Source: Prevotella communis (GTDB lineage: Bacteria; Bacteroidota; Bacteroidia; Bacteroidales; Bacteroidaceae). From it: a stretch of 64,000 nucleotides of DNA. Positions 24,523-33,222 of the stretch are shown piece by piece; the stretch's first letter is position 1; each line of letters starts with the position of its first letter. The stretch lies in the NCBI RefSeq assembly GCF_022024115.1, contig NZ_CP091792.1, forward strand, positions 2,852,001 to 2,916,000. Direction: 5' to 3'. The position numbers and the translations under genes are program-made. Below the pieces are notes generated by a model, which saw only the letters and a list, made by a program, of their open reading frames with translations, was not told the origin of the DNA and did no database searches.

Positions 24523-24987
24523 TCATTTCCATGATGTTTTCTTCCATTGATAATTATGACTATTCGAGTCACCATATTGCTCTTTACGTACTTGATTCTT
24601 CACCCATTGCAGGTCACTCTTCGTAGAGACATTGAATATTCCTGCAATCTTTTGCTTATCCTTACCTGCTTTATATCGCTCACGAAGCTCTTTACGAATA
24701 AGTGCAACGTTACCACTTTTCTTATCCTTGAACTCCTCTATCAACTCATCTATTGGCAGATTTCTGATGCGCTCCTCTCGTTTACCAACTTTGTCTGCAA
24801 ACAGTACTTTAAAAGCAGTCTGCTTCAGCGAATGCTTTTCGTCTAGCAATCTACTGCGATAGATACTCACCAATTCTTCCCTCGTCAGGTTTGGCAAAAT
24901 CGACAGGCATTCCCTCAGCACATTCTCATCCCACTTAGTGAAATGGAATTTCTTCACTTGCTGAATAATGTACTCGTAATCCGTCAT
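24523..24987 (-). CDS. Hypothetical protein
   Basis: A 154-residue charged protein, probably all helical: MTDYEYIIQQVKKF, then EELVSIYRSRLLDEKHSLKQ, and LRERYKAGKDKQKIAGIFNV. No motif is recognised. The ATG at 24987 was preferred because the upstream extension crosses an inverted repeat and promoter region. It ends 63 bp before the ADP-ribosylglycohydrolase start and may share its transcript, and is divergent from the possible nuclease gene at 25105. Confidence 0.5.
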   Translation of the reverse strand: MTDYEYIIQQVKKFHFTKWDENVLRECLSILPNLTREELVSIYRSRLLDEKHSLKQTAFKVLFADKVGKREERIRNLPIDELIEEFKDKKSGNVALIRKELRERYKAGKDKQKIAGIFNVSTKSDLQWVKNQVRKEQYGDSNSHNYQWKKTSWK

Positions 24988-25006
24988 ATGTACTACAAAA
25001 TTAAAT

Positions 25007-25044
25007 TTGGTTGCGAAGTTAGTCATTTCTAACTCCGCAACCAA
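25007..25044. promoter_or_regulatory. Operator-like inverted repeat between divergent genes
   Basis: TTGGTTGCGAAGTTAG (25007-25022) and CTAACTCCGCAACCAA (25029-25044) form a 16-bp inverted repeat with one mismatch and a 6-base centre. It lies between the divergent genes at 24987 and 25105. It could bind a shared repressor or form an mRNA hairpin. Confidence 0.5.
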
Positions 25045-25063
25045 GCAATTTTGCTCCGCAAGG

Positions 25064-25094
25064 CTTGTGAAAATATGATTTTTTACTACCTTTG
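25064..25094 (+). promoter_or_regulatory. Promoter of the 25105-25605 gene
   Basis: CTTG at 25064-25067, 19 bases and TACCTTTG at 25087-25094. The ATG follows at 25105, which rules out the longer frame starting at 25051. Confidence 0.55.
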
Positions 25095-25104
25095 CAGACT
25101 GATT

Positions 25105-25605
25105 ATGATTACACCTGCAGATTTCATAGAAGATGAAATATATGGTCAGCGCTTACTTATTAGTGTAAACGCTGACCAACGAGAATTACATAGCAATATC
25201 CGAGCAGCCCGTGCCATTCTTCATTCTTTTGCAGATATCACTATCATTATCAATTCTCATACATTTTCTTTTGGCCATAAGAATCCAGAGTATACCATTG
25301 ACGGAGAGCTAGGCGACAGAAAAGGTATTCTAGGAGAGAGGGGGATTACGGCAAGTTTTAAGGCTGCAAAGAAACAGGGCTGTAAAATTGTTGTCATTGA
25401 TCTTGACGAACATATTTTGCAAGTGCGTTCCTTCGAACTATCAAAATACATTTCCAGAAGGAAAGCTGATTTTGTGAATGGCATGATTGCCGAATGCTTT
25501 GTGGTATACAATGGTGAAGCCGTTGTGGTGAATGCAAGTATACAGACACGTCAAGAGATTATGTCAACCATTGAACAGCTCAATCCAGGGGCACCGTCCC
25601 ATTAA
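25105..25605 (+). CDS. Possible small nuclease/toxin-like protein
   Basis: A 166-residue soluble protein. The central FGHKNPEYTIDGELGDRKG (about residues 56-74), then AAKKQGCKIVVIDLDEHIL, resembles the core of CdiA-C/MuF-type tRNA-nuclease domains, where NPD-x(n)-D-x-K residues and a following helix-strand form the active site. That assignment is from pattern memory only. It stands alone between repeat-rich DNA and is followed by an intrinsic terminator. A consensus promoter downstream fires antisense toward its 3' end (25704-25735). Confidence 0.4.
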   Translation: MITPADFIEDEIYGQRLLISVNADQRELHSNIRAARAILHSFADITIIINSHTFSFGHKNPEYTIDGELGDRKGILGERGITASFKAAKKQGCKIVVIDLDEHILQVRSFELSKYISRRKADFVNGMIAECFVVYNGEAVVVNASIQTRQEIMSTIEQLNPGAPSH

Positions 25606-25642
25606 AAACAAAAGCCGCAGGTACTCGACCAACGGCTTTGTT
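25606..25642 (+). terminator. Intrinsic terminator after the possible nuclease gene
   Basis: ACAAAAGCCG and CGGCTTTGT pair (one bulge) around a 14-base loop, followed by TTAT. The T run is weak. It can work in either direction because an A run lies on the left. Confidence 0.5.
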
Positions 25643-25703
25643 ATATTAGAACGGTTGCGGAGCTTGATAAAATCGCGCCTATATGCAACTCTCATTCACG
25701 CTG

Positions 25704-25735
25704 CAAAGATAGGAAGTTTTTTTGTAACTTCCAAA
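25704..25735 (-). promoter_or_regulatory. Antisense or orphan promoter
   Basis: Leftward TTTG (25735-25732), 20 bases, TATCTTTG (25711-25704): full consensus, with a GGAAGTT/AACTTCC inverted repeat in the spacer. Downstream lies only a 43-codon frame (25564-25695) antisense to the end of the possible nuclease gene, so an antisense RNA is plausible. 25736-25828 shows no gene. Confidence 0.5.
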
Positions 25736-25828
25736 TATTTGAGCCTTTTTTTATTCCCAAACTACCAAGTCGTGAAGTAGGGAGTTTTTCTTAGCTGTGA
25801 TTGTCTTGCATCTATCATGTGTCCCTGT

Positions 25829-26065
25829 TCTCAGCTATCACCCATACTCTAGCCTCGCTCTTGAGTGCACCACGGAGCAGCCTAGGAGCAGCCTAGGAGC
25901 AGAGTGATAGCCGCCTGAGAGCAGGCTAAAGCATTTTTTACTATCCTATAGAAGACGGATTGCAAGTCAGTAATATCGTTTTTGCTTCTAGGTTAATCAG
26001 TCCTCGAACATCAGCCATCGGCCATCTTCCATCGGAGCGAGACACTCACCCGTCCCCTCTGTACT
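25829..26065. repeat. 237-bp dispersed repeat, copy C
   Basis: Same length and order as copy A (19381-19617), with about a dozen substitutions. The invariant 36-bp end (26030-26065) abuts the hsdR stop codon exactly. Confidence 0.85.
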
Positions 26066-29000
26066 TTATGCCGAAATAGAAATGACCTGATGGATTTCCT
26101 TGACGAAATCCTTTAGACTGACAAAATTATCGCCAAAGGTAACTCGCCAGTTGAATGCCTTTAACGGATACTCCAGGAAGTTCTTCACCTCGATATCGCC
26201 ATTTACGCTGACATAGTCGAGAATATTCTTAAGATATCTTTCTTGGTCTGAAGTCAGGTTATTGTCGTTGATAAACTTCTGATATATCAGGAGGGCCTTC
26301 TTTCTGTCTATGCCATTGACAACACGAATGAATGCAGCCACATTTGTTTTATATGGATGCCCCTCTGCCAGTTCGTCAAACTCTTCACGACTGCCAAGTT
26401 CCTCAAAGAAGACTCGCTCCAGTTCTTTGAAGTCCTCTGCTGTCAACTGCTCAAACTGCTGTATCTTCTGAAGTGTAGGATTACCTGTGTTCTGGGCCAG
26501 ATAATCTACCACTCTCTGCTTGTAAGAAGTACGGATAACAGTATCTTCTCCTCCCTCTACTGTTACGTATGGGTCTTCAATGTCAATAATAAACTTCTCT
26601 TTCTTCCTAGTACCTTCCAGCAGCTTTATCAGGTCTCTCAGTTCTGTCCTGACTCTTTCAAGACTGTCTAGGCTTTCATTCGCCCAGAATTGTGGTTGCT
26701 GAACCAGTCGTATTGTGTCTATACGCTTCATCACAGCAGGTATTGAGCCCTTCTTTTCCAGATGGGCAGCAACATTTACTACAACCTGCCTAAACTGTCC
26801 CACACGAACTGTAGAGTCGATATGAGCCAACTGAAGATGAAGCATGATGACATCAAATTTCTTTGCCGATTCATCATCGTCATCTTGTGGTATCAGCTTC
26901 CCTATTTCCTTCAGGCGCAACACATCTACCTCTGAGATATAAGTCCATTTATCCTTGTCTCGGAAGGGCTCTATGATGTTCCAATATGGGCGAGCATCCT
27001 TGCGCTCTTTCACAATGCCGTTTACCTGTTGATACAAAAGCACCTTCAGGTCATCATGCATCTTCTTGTCAAAAGCCTTCTCCTGATGCTCAGCACTCTG
27101 CAGTTCCTTTGCGATATCCAGTCGCAGAGAGAAGAGTCTTTCTGTCAAAGACTTGCTGTTTGAAGCATCTATGCCATCAGGTTTCTTTGAGAAATAATCA
27201 AAGTTGCCGCACCAGTCAAAGATATAGAAGCATTCTTTGTCCTTACCCTCTCCGAAGATGTCAGGACAAAGGCGAGTACCCCGACCTATCATCTGCTCAA
27301 ACTTTATCTTTGACTTCACAATCTTGAAGAAGACCAGATTCAATACTTCTGGCACATCAATGCCTGTGTCGAGCATATCCACGCTGACAGCTATCTGAGG
27401 CATGCTTTCCGCAACCTTGAATTTTGCTATCAGCTTATCATGGTACTTCACCTGATTGTCTATCAACTGACAATAGTCTGCTCCACGATTAGGGAATAGT
27501 GCGTGGAAGCGTTCTACTATTCTTTCAGCATGCTTGTGATTATAGGCAAAGATAATCATCTTTCCTATATCTTCGCCACTCTTAATCTTCAAGCCGTTTT
27601 CCATCAGCTCTGACAATACATTGTCTATAGTATCATCATTGATGAGGTAACGGAATATCTCGTTTCCTTCAATATCTCGATGGTATTCCGCATTGGGGTC
27701 AATGCCCTTCAGCATCTTCTCGTAATCCCAAACCTTTTCCAGTTCCTCACGCTGTTCAGGAGTCAGTTCGTCATACTTGATGCCTTTGTTTATCATCTTC
27801 GAGTAATGACGCTTTGCCTTGTAAGACACAAGGTATCCGTCATCTACTGCCTCGTCAAAGGTATACTCAAAGTTGGGTTCATTCTCCAGCTCCAGCAATC
27901 TGAAGGTATTCTTGTCTATCTCGTCGCGAGGTGTTGCTGTCAGACCTATCAACAACGAATCGAAGTATTGGAAGATGGCTCCATACTTTCCAAATACAGA
28001 TCTGTGGGCCTCATCTATGATAATCAGGTCAAAATGTCCCACGCTGAACTTCACATCATACTCATTGATGTAGTTGATCATCGTCTGGTAGGTGGAGAAT
28101 ATGAACCGGGCGTCCAAGTCTGGCTCATCATCGTCTGATAATGACGCCATCGACTCACTGGGCAACAGTTTTTCAAAGTTACCCCTTGCCTGACTGACCA
28201 ATTCTGTTCTGTCAGCAAGGAACAACACATTCTTTATCCAGTCGTTATTCGCCAGCAGCTTGCATAGCGAGATGCTCACTCGTGTTTTTCCTGTACCAGT
28301 AGCCAGCACTAGCAATCCACGACGATGCTTCATGTTGAGCCATTCCACCAGACTCTTGATGGCTGTCTTCTGATAAGGTCTGTCAGTAATCGTCTCGTCT
28401 ATGGTCAAGTCCTTGATGCCAGCCCTGCCACGTTTCTGCATGATATATTCCAGGTCGTCATGACTATGGAATGATATGACATCCCTGTCAGGATATCCCA
28501 AGCCGTCAATAACCTTTGTCACATAACCATTGGTATAGTAGATGACAGGTCGGACACCATATTTCTTTTCCAAACATTCAGCATACAGTATTGCCTGCGC
28601 TCTGCCTTTTCCTGCATTCTGTATGGTACTCTTTGCTTCTATGACTGCCAAAGGCTTACCACCCCTGCTAAACAGTACATAGTCGCAATAGCCCTTACCG
28701 CTTGGCGTTGGCATGCCTTCCACCTCTACCTCAATGCAGGCCTTTCCACCTTGTATGTCGCCCTTGACAGTCAGGATATCCCACTTTGCTTCATTCAGCA
28801 TATAGTCTATGAGACATCTTCTTGTGACAGCCTCGCTGGCAAGCGACTCCTTAGGTGTTTCTACAGGCTTGACAGGGTTTTCTATCACCTCCTTGGGAAC
28901 ACTGTCAACAACCTCTTGCGACACTTGTGGCTCAGGAGTAGTTAACACCTGCATTCCAGGCAGCACTTGCGGCACCAGGGTAGCATCAAAGGCTACCATG

Positions 29001-29407
29001 TTCTTGATTGCCTTCCAACGATACAGGAAGCCCTCCACCACATAGAAAAGGGACCTCAAGCAGATAAAGGCATCATTCTTCTTGATTTCTTGTGTTCCTG
29101 TATGAGAAGCATAGTTACCAAACTTCTTGACGGTATAGATGTTCTTCTGAAACTCCCAGTCATAGTTGACGAAGGCATCCATCTCTGGATGCTTCAGCAT
29201 ATCGTTAAGTGTTTCCTGTTTCTCCACCTTTGCTGATGCCATAGCGAGATGGTGCTTCACCAGCCATTCCAATGCCTTGCGGGCATTAGTTGCAGACTCT
29301 TCAGGAAAAGAGTTCTGAAATATTTCAGCCTTATCGCAATACGCATGCAGTTTGCTGAAGCTCGGAATCTTATCAGCCAAAAGTTGGATAAAGTCGAAAT
29401 TCTTCAT
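26066..29407 (-). CDS. hsdR: Type I restriction enzyme, R subunit
   Basis: A 1113-residue translocating endonuclease subunit. Residues about 35-135 form a DUF4145-like helical domain (FGNYASHTG, SH at 101-102). A PD-(D/E)XK nuclease follows (D242, and E257-A-K259 in AVIEAKST), then a superfamily 2 helicase with ATGTGKT (P-loop 371-375), IIDEAHRS (465-468), TATPRDE and GRGTR. It cuts unmodified DNA after ATP-driven translocation when joined with HsdM and HsdS. It is the last gene of the island and its stop codon abuts dispersed repeat C. All motifs appear intact. Confidence 0.95.
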   Translation of the reverse strand: MKNFDFIQLLADKIPSFSKLHAYCDKAEIFQNSFPEESATNARKALEWLVKHHLAMASAKVEKQETLNDMLKHPEMDAFVNYDWEFQKNIYTVKKFGNYASHTGTQEIKKNDAFICLRSLFYVVEGFLYRWKAIKNMVAFDATLVPQVLPGMQVLTTPEPQVSQEVVDSVPKEVIENPVKPVETPKESLASEAVTRRCLIDYMLNEAKWDILTVKGDIQGGKACIEVEVEGMPTPSGKGYCDYVLFSRGGKPLAVIEAKSTIQNAGKGRAQAILYAECLEKKYGVRPVIYYTNGYVTKVIDGLGYPDRDVISFHSHDDLEYIMQKRGRAGIKDLTIDETITDRPYQKTAIKSLVEWLNMKHRRGLLVLATGTGKTRVSISLCKLLANNDWIKNVLFLADRTELVSQARGNFEKLLPSESMASLSDDDEPDLDARFIFSTYQTMINYINEYDVKFSVGHFDLIIIDEAHRSVFGKYGAIFQYFDSLLIGLTATPRDEIDKNTFRLLELENEPNFEYTFDEAVDDGYLVSYKAKRHYSKMINKGIKYDELTPEQREELEKVWDYEKMLKGIDPNAEYHRDIEGNEIFRYLINDDTIDNVLSELMENGLKIKSGEDIGKMIIFAYNHKHAERIVERFHALFPNRGADYCQLIDNQVKYHDKLIAKFKVAESMPQIAVSVDMLDTGIDVPEVLNLVFFKIVKSKIKFEQMIGRGTRLCPDIFGEGKDKECFYIFDWCGNFDYFSKKPDGIDASNSKSLTERLFSLRLDIAKELQSAEHQEKAFDKKMHDDLKVLLYQQVNGIVKERKDARPYWNIIEPFRDKDKWTYISEVDVLRLKEIGKLIPQDDDDESAKKFDVIMLHLQLAHIDSTVRVGQFRQVVVNVAAHLEKKGSIPAVMKRIDTIRLVQQPQFWANESLDSLERVRTELRDLIKLLEGTRKKEKFIIDIEDPYVTVEGGEDTVIRTSYKQRVVDYLAQNTGNPTLQKIQQFEQLTAEDFKELERVFFEELGSREEFDELAEGHPYKTNVAAFIRVVNGIDRKKALLIYQKFINDNNLTSDQERYLKNILDYVSVNGDIEVKNFLEYPLKAFNWRVTFGDNFVSLKDFVKEIHQVISISA

Positions 29408-29431
29408 ATCACTTAACGTTTTTAGTCAAAC

Positions 29432-29440
29432 ACTCACTTA
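29432..29440 (-). promoter_or_regulatory. TAAGTGAGT motif in the hsdS-hsdR gap
   Basis: The leftward sequence TAAGTGAGT is shared with the kinase leader (35894-35902), and a one-mismatch form lies in the hsdM promoter (32181-32189). It is flanked by two GTTTGACTAA copies; the upstream one contains the hsdS stop. It could be an operator of the island, but no -7 box follows here. Confidence 0.35.
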
Positions 29441-29443
29441 TTC

Positions 29444-30616
29444 TTAGTCAAACCAATACTGCATTCTTGATGCGAGCAATGTTTCCAGGTCTTTTATCGT
29501 AGAACTGACTTGCGCTTTCTGCTGCTCAATCAACTCAATTCTCTTTGCAAATTCTTGCTGAAGAGAGAGAGGGGGAAGAGGAATACCTAATGATGCTATT
29601 GTTGTTGAATTAAGATTAAGCATCGTAGCTCCTTTTGCCTTTGAAATAAGTTCCTTTATAAAAGAACTTGATCGAATAATATACATAATATACTGTGGAA
29701 TCACTTCCTGCTCAAATCTAACAAACAAGCTGCCTGTTCCACACAGATATCCATTCTCTTTGTCAGAGATAACAGCACATCTACCAATATCTCCCCTTCT
29801 TGCAAATATGACATCATTCTTTCGAAGAATATAAGCATTTAGCTCTCTGGCTTTTTCATCCGAAATTGTGAAATCCATATCAGCAATTACACGATAATCT
29901 TTTATATGAATAGGATTAACCAAAGGAATACCATTTGAAATATAGTCCTCTTTATGTAACATTGAGCCAAATGGACCAGTCTTTACGGAAGATATTTCCC
30001 CCAACTTCTTTACTTCCCATCCTTTTTCGTTTTCAATGGGGTCACCAAACATATCATAGAATATGCTTTGAGCAAGACTGTCGAGGTCACTCAACTGAGC
30101 CTTCTTCAGGCTTATCAGCTCGTTAATCTTGTCAAGTTCCGCAACAATGGATAGTTGGTTTTCTATTGGAGCAACAGGAATAGGGATAGACATTAGGGAT
30201 GATTTTACCAAATGTTTGATTGTAACTCCCTTTCCATATCGCCCATCAAGAATACCACTTTTCTTTAGATGCATGAAAAAGTACAGACAAAAACGTGCTG
30301 CTACGCCGTCTGTGAATCTGACACGATGGAGAGCATTCTGATATTGTATTGAATAGTCTTTGTCCCATATGGCAGCACGTCCTATTTCACCGCCTTCACA
30401 GATGAGGAGATCTCCTTTCCTAACAGTATATCGTTCTAATTCAGACTCCTCAAATCTTGTTTGCTTTAAAGTCGTGAAATCTATCTTGTCCCAAAGTATA
30501 TTTATCGCACAAAGATATGGACGCATTTCTCCTGTGTCTTTTGAAGAATTCAAAGTCTTTCCGAGGTCACTTTCGCAAACCTCTCCTAGTTTCTTATATG
30601 TCCACCCTTCTCTCAT
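29444..30616 (-). CDS. hsdS: Type I restriction enzyme, specificity subunit
   Basis: A 390-residue protein with two target-recognition domains, each followed by a conserved helix: SIPIPVAPIENQLSIVAELD near residue 150 and GIPLPPLSLQQEFAKRIELI near residue 350. The first half starts GWTYKKLGEVCESD, the second GWEVKKLGEISSVKTG, the usual internal duplication. It sets the DNA sequence recognised by the methylase and restriction complexes. It overlaps hsdM by 4 bp. The recognition sequence cannot be read from the protein. Confidence 0.93.
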   Translation of the reverse strand: MREGWTYKKLGEVCESDLGKTLNSSKDTGEMRPYLCAINILWDKIDFTTLKQTRFEESELERYTVRKGDLLICEGGEIGRAAIWDKDYSIQYQNALHRVRFTDGVAARFCLYFFMHLKKSGILDGRYGKGVTIKHLVKSSLMSIPIPVAPIENQLSIVAELDKINELISLKKAQLSDLDSLAQSIFYDMFGDPIENEKGWEVKKLGEISSVKTGPFGSMLHKEDYISNGIPLVNPIHIKDYRVIADMDFTISDEKARELNAYILRKNDVIFARRGDIGRCAVISDKENGYLCGTGSLFVRFEQEVIPQYIMYIIRSSSFIKELISKAKGATMLNLNSTTIASLGIPLPPLSLQQEFAKRIELIEQQKAQVSSTIKDLETLLASRMQYWFD

Positions 30617-32133
30617 ACGACCTTCTCCAACATCTTATACAGTTCGCTATATCCCTTCAGATATTCTCCTTCTGTCTTTTCAAGACGTGTAAGGATGTCT
30701 GCAACGGGTTCATACTCTACCTTCTCCCTCTCTATCTCCTTGTATTTGTTGATAGAAAGGTCGTAGTTGTTCTGGCGAATCTCTTCAACAGGAACAAAGA
30801 AGCTCTGCTCCTTGCGACTGCGAGATTCTTCCGCCTTCAGATTATGGTAGCGAGCTACAACATCAGGAATATCGTTCTCGCTGATAGGGCTTCGCTTGTC
30901 GTCAAGACTGAAGCCATCGGCCTTCATATCATAGAACCACACCTTGTCAGTACCACCACTGTTCGTCTTTGAGAAGACAAGAACAGCAGTACTTACTCCA
31001 GCGTAAGGCTTGAAGACGCCACTTGGCATAGAGATGACAGCCTTCAGTTGCTGATTATCTACAATCTCCTTACGAATGGCTATATGGGCCTTGCTGGTGC
31101 CAAACAATACGCCATCAGGAACAATGCTGGCACAACGGCCACCAACCTCCAAAGAGCGCACAAACTGAGCAAGGAACAAGAGCTCTGTCTTGCTGGTATT
31201 GGCGTATGCTAGAATCTTCTTGTTTACATTGCCCTTGTCCAGACTGCCTGCAAAAGGAGGATTTGCCATGATGAGCGTATAGCAACTCTGATCATCATTC
31301 TGTTCTGACAACGAGTCGCGCCATGCAAGTTCTGGAGCAGTAATGTCATGAAGCAGCAGGTTCATGGCACCTATGCGAAGCATCGTCTGATCTGTATCGT
31401 AACCATTGATCATGGATGTCTTCATGTGGTGAACTTCGTCTGCTGCATACATGGCCGTACCATAATTCTCCTTGATATACTTGACTGCCTCAACAAGGAA
31501 TCCAGCACTACCCATTGCAGGGTCGCAGATATAGTCTTTGGGGGTTGGCTCCATCATTTCCACAATCATGCGGATGATGTGGCGAGGAGTACGGAACTGG
31601 CCATTAGTGCCAGATGCTGCCATCTTGCCAAGAATGTATTCATATACATCGCCCATAGCATCACGATTGTTCATGTCGAGGGCATCCACACCATCAACAA
31701 CCTTTGTAAGGGTGCGAGCATTGGGGATAAGGAATATGGCAGACTTCATATAGCGACTGTAGGCACTTTCCTCACCTGTTCCGATATGCTTGATAAACTC
31801 AAACACACTTTGGCGAACAATCTTGAACATGTTGTCAGAACCAAAGTTCTTAAACACATGCCAGCGAAGATTCTCGTATGGAACACCCTTCTTCTCTTCA
31901 TCAGAAACAGCCTCAGGATTCACCCATAGCTGCCCGTCAAGGAATGTGGGATTCTGGATTTCCACACCCCAGTCGCGAGCATTCTCCTCTTCCTGCAGCT
32001 GCTTGTCATCGAGCAGTTTCATGAAGAAGATATAGGTCATCTGCTCCAATACTGTGATGGGATTAGTAATACCTGCCACAAAGAAGGTATCCCAAATCTG
32101 GTCAATCTTATTCTTTATCTCGCCTGTAATCAT
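30613..32133 (-). CDS. hsdM: Type I restriction enzyme, DNA methyltransferase subunit
   Basis: A 506-residue N6-adenine methyltransferase: helical HsdM N-domain (1 to about 150), SAM motif I ICDPAMGSAGF (204-211 core) and catalytic motif IV NPPF (291-294), both intact. KYKEI near the end joins the specificity subunit. It has its own consensus promoter at 32167-32198, preceded by the leader element shared with the kinase gene. The degenerate methyltransferase region of the kinase at 33215-35848 can be aligned to this protein almost throughout. Confidence 0.95.
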   Translation of the reverse strand: MITGEIKNKIDQIWDTFFVAGITNPITVLEQMTYIFFMKLLDDKQLQEEENARDWGVEIQNPTFLDGQLWVNPEAVSDEEKKGVPYENLRWHVFKNFGSDNMFKIVRQSVFEFIKHIGTGEESAYSRYMKSAIFLIPNARTLTKVVDGVDALDMNNRDAMGDVYEYILGKMAASGTNGQFRTPRHIIRMIVEMMEPTPKDYICDPAMGSAGFLVEAVKYIKENYGTAMYAADEVHHMKTSMINGYDTDQTMLRIGAMNLLLHDITAPELAWRDSLSEQNDDQSCYTLIMANPPFAGSLDKGNVNKKILAYANTSKTELLFLAQFVRSLEVGGRCASIVPDGVLFGTSKAHIAIRKEIVDNQQLKAVISMPSGVFKPYAGVSTAVLVFSKTNSGGTDKVWFYDMKADGFSLDDKRSPISENDIPDVVARYHNLKAEESRSRKEQSFFVPVEEIRQNNYDLSINKYKEIEREKVEYEPVADILTRLEKTEGEYLKGYSELYKMLEKVV

Positions 32134-32166
32134 AAATCTTGTATAGTCTGTAAATCAATCTTTCTG

Positions 32167-32198
32167 CAAAAATATAAATAATTCACTTATTATGCAAA
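32167..32198 (-). promoter_or_regulatory. Promoter of hsdM
   Basis: Leftward TTTG (32198-32195), 20-base spacer, TATTTTTG (32174-32167). The spacer contains TAAGTGAAT (32189-32181), close to the TAAGTGAGT motif found at two other sites in the island. Confidence 0.7.
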
Positions 32199-32247
32199 TA
32201 TCACACGAGTTTTATCCTCTTTCAGCGTTATTTTGCGTTTCTGGGTG

Positions 32248-32278
32248 CAAAGATAATGACTTACTGTGCAGGTTTTCT
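32248..32278 (-). promoter_or_regulatory. Shared 20-mer element upstream of hsdMSR
   Basis: The 20-mer AGAAAACCTGCACAGTAAGT (complement of 32259-32278) is followed by TATCTTTG (32255-32248). The identical 20-mer precedes TATTTTTG upstream of the kinase gene at 35887-35917. It lies directly after the response-regulator stop codon and gives hsdMSR a second possible start site. No TTTG -33 box is present, which suggests that an activator or special factor is needed. Confidence 0.55.
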
Positions 32279-32292
32279 GCGTAGGTCAAAAT

Positions 32293-33222
32293 TTATTGTA
32301 TATTCTTCTTGTATTTTCTTTCTTCGACCTTCTTTTCGTAGTTGTACTTAGCAACATCTATTGCTTTTCTTACCATTTCAGGATCATCAATGACATTCAA
32401 TACTTTACCCCAACATAACACATTGAGCATTTCATATATAAGAGCTCGTATTAAATAGGGAGCCTTACCACTTGCAACGTCAGAATCAATTTTCGTTCGA
32501 TGTGAACCAGGATTGGTAACATCTACTAATGAGTGAATACCTCTTTGAATATGAACAGGAATAATATCTTCCATATATCTTTGTCCAAGTGCATAGCTGC
32601 AAGCTGCGAGATTTGAACCATCATGCTTTACAGAACAAAAACCACGATCATACAGTTTGTTCATAACATCGCTCATAATCTTACGAATGTCATTCAAAAC
32701 GGAGTTGTTCTGCCAATCTTCTTTTTCTAAAACTTTCAGTATGCGTAGAAGGTCATGTTTTGACTCTGGCCAAGCGTCAAAGACGGTTTGATGCTTATGG
32801 ACAATTTGAGTATCTTCCTGTTGGTCGGCAGCGGAGATAATGTCTGCTATCAGTTGATCGTCATCATCACCCTTTGAATAATACTTGTCAACCATATTCT
32901 CAAACATCTCATTTGAAATCAAATCAGGTTGACCAGTAAAGACAAACATAGGAACATAGCGGCGAGGCTTTAATTCGTTAATACGATCACGACAATAACG
33001 CAAACCACTCAGGTTAGGCACCTCATTAAGAGATTCCATAAGAACTTTTGCATCAAGAACAACGGCAGACCATTCTTCAAGATGGCTTTCAAATGTTATC
33101 ATGCCCTCTTTTGCAAAGCGACATTTGGTTATCTCAAAACCATTAACCACCTCACAACGTTCCATCAACTCACTAAGGAGTTCATACTGATCGTCAATCC
33201 AAAGTATTTTATATTTATTCAT
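32293..33222 (-). CDS. Response regulator with unusual helical output domain, partner of the methyltransferase-kinase
   Basis: A 309-residue protein. Residues 1-125 are a receiver domain with every key residue: acidic pair D10-D11 in ILWIDDQ, phosphoacceptor D57 in VVLDAKV, T96 in FVFTGQP and K117 in YYSKGDD. The remaining about 170 residues carry no helix-turn-helix I can recognise. They are helical, and NPGSHRT (SH at 240-241) with the following LIRALIYEMLNVLCWGK resembles the DUF4145-like domain at the HsdR N-terminus. The start overlaps the kinase gene by 8 bp, so both are made together. Output may be protein-protein contact rather than transcription. Confidence 0.75.
   Translation of the reverse strand: MNKYKILWIDDQYELLSELMERCEVVNGFEITKCRFAKEGMITFESHLEEWSAVVLDAKVLMESLNEVPNLSGLRYCRDRINELKPRRYVPMFVFTGQPDLISNEMFENMVDKYYSKGDDDDQLIADIISAADQQEDTQIVHKHQTVFDAWPESKHDLLRILKVLEKEDWQNNSVLNDIRKIMSDVMNKLYDRGFCSVKHDGSNLAACSYALGQRYMEDIIPVHIQRGIHSLVDVTNPGSHRTKIDSDVASGKAPYLIRALIYEMLNVLCWGKVLNVIDDPEMVRKAIDVAKYNYEKKVEERKYKKNIQ

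Noticed and set aside
25564..25695. 43-codon frame downstream of the antisense promoter as a gene
   Set aside because: It has no recognisable similarity and is antisense to another gene; kept only as a possibility in the findings.
19381..26065. The three dispersed repeats as a CRISPR array
   Set aside because: Copies are kilobases apart, over 200 bp long, with no regular spacers and no cas genes.
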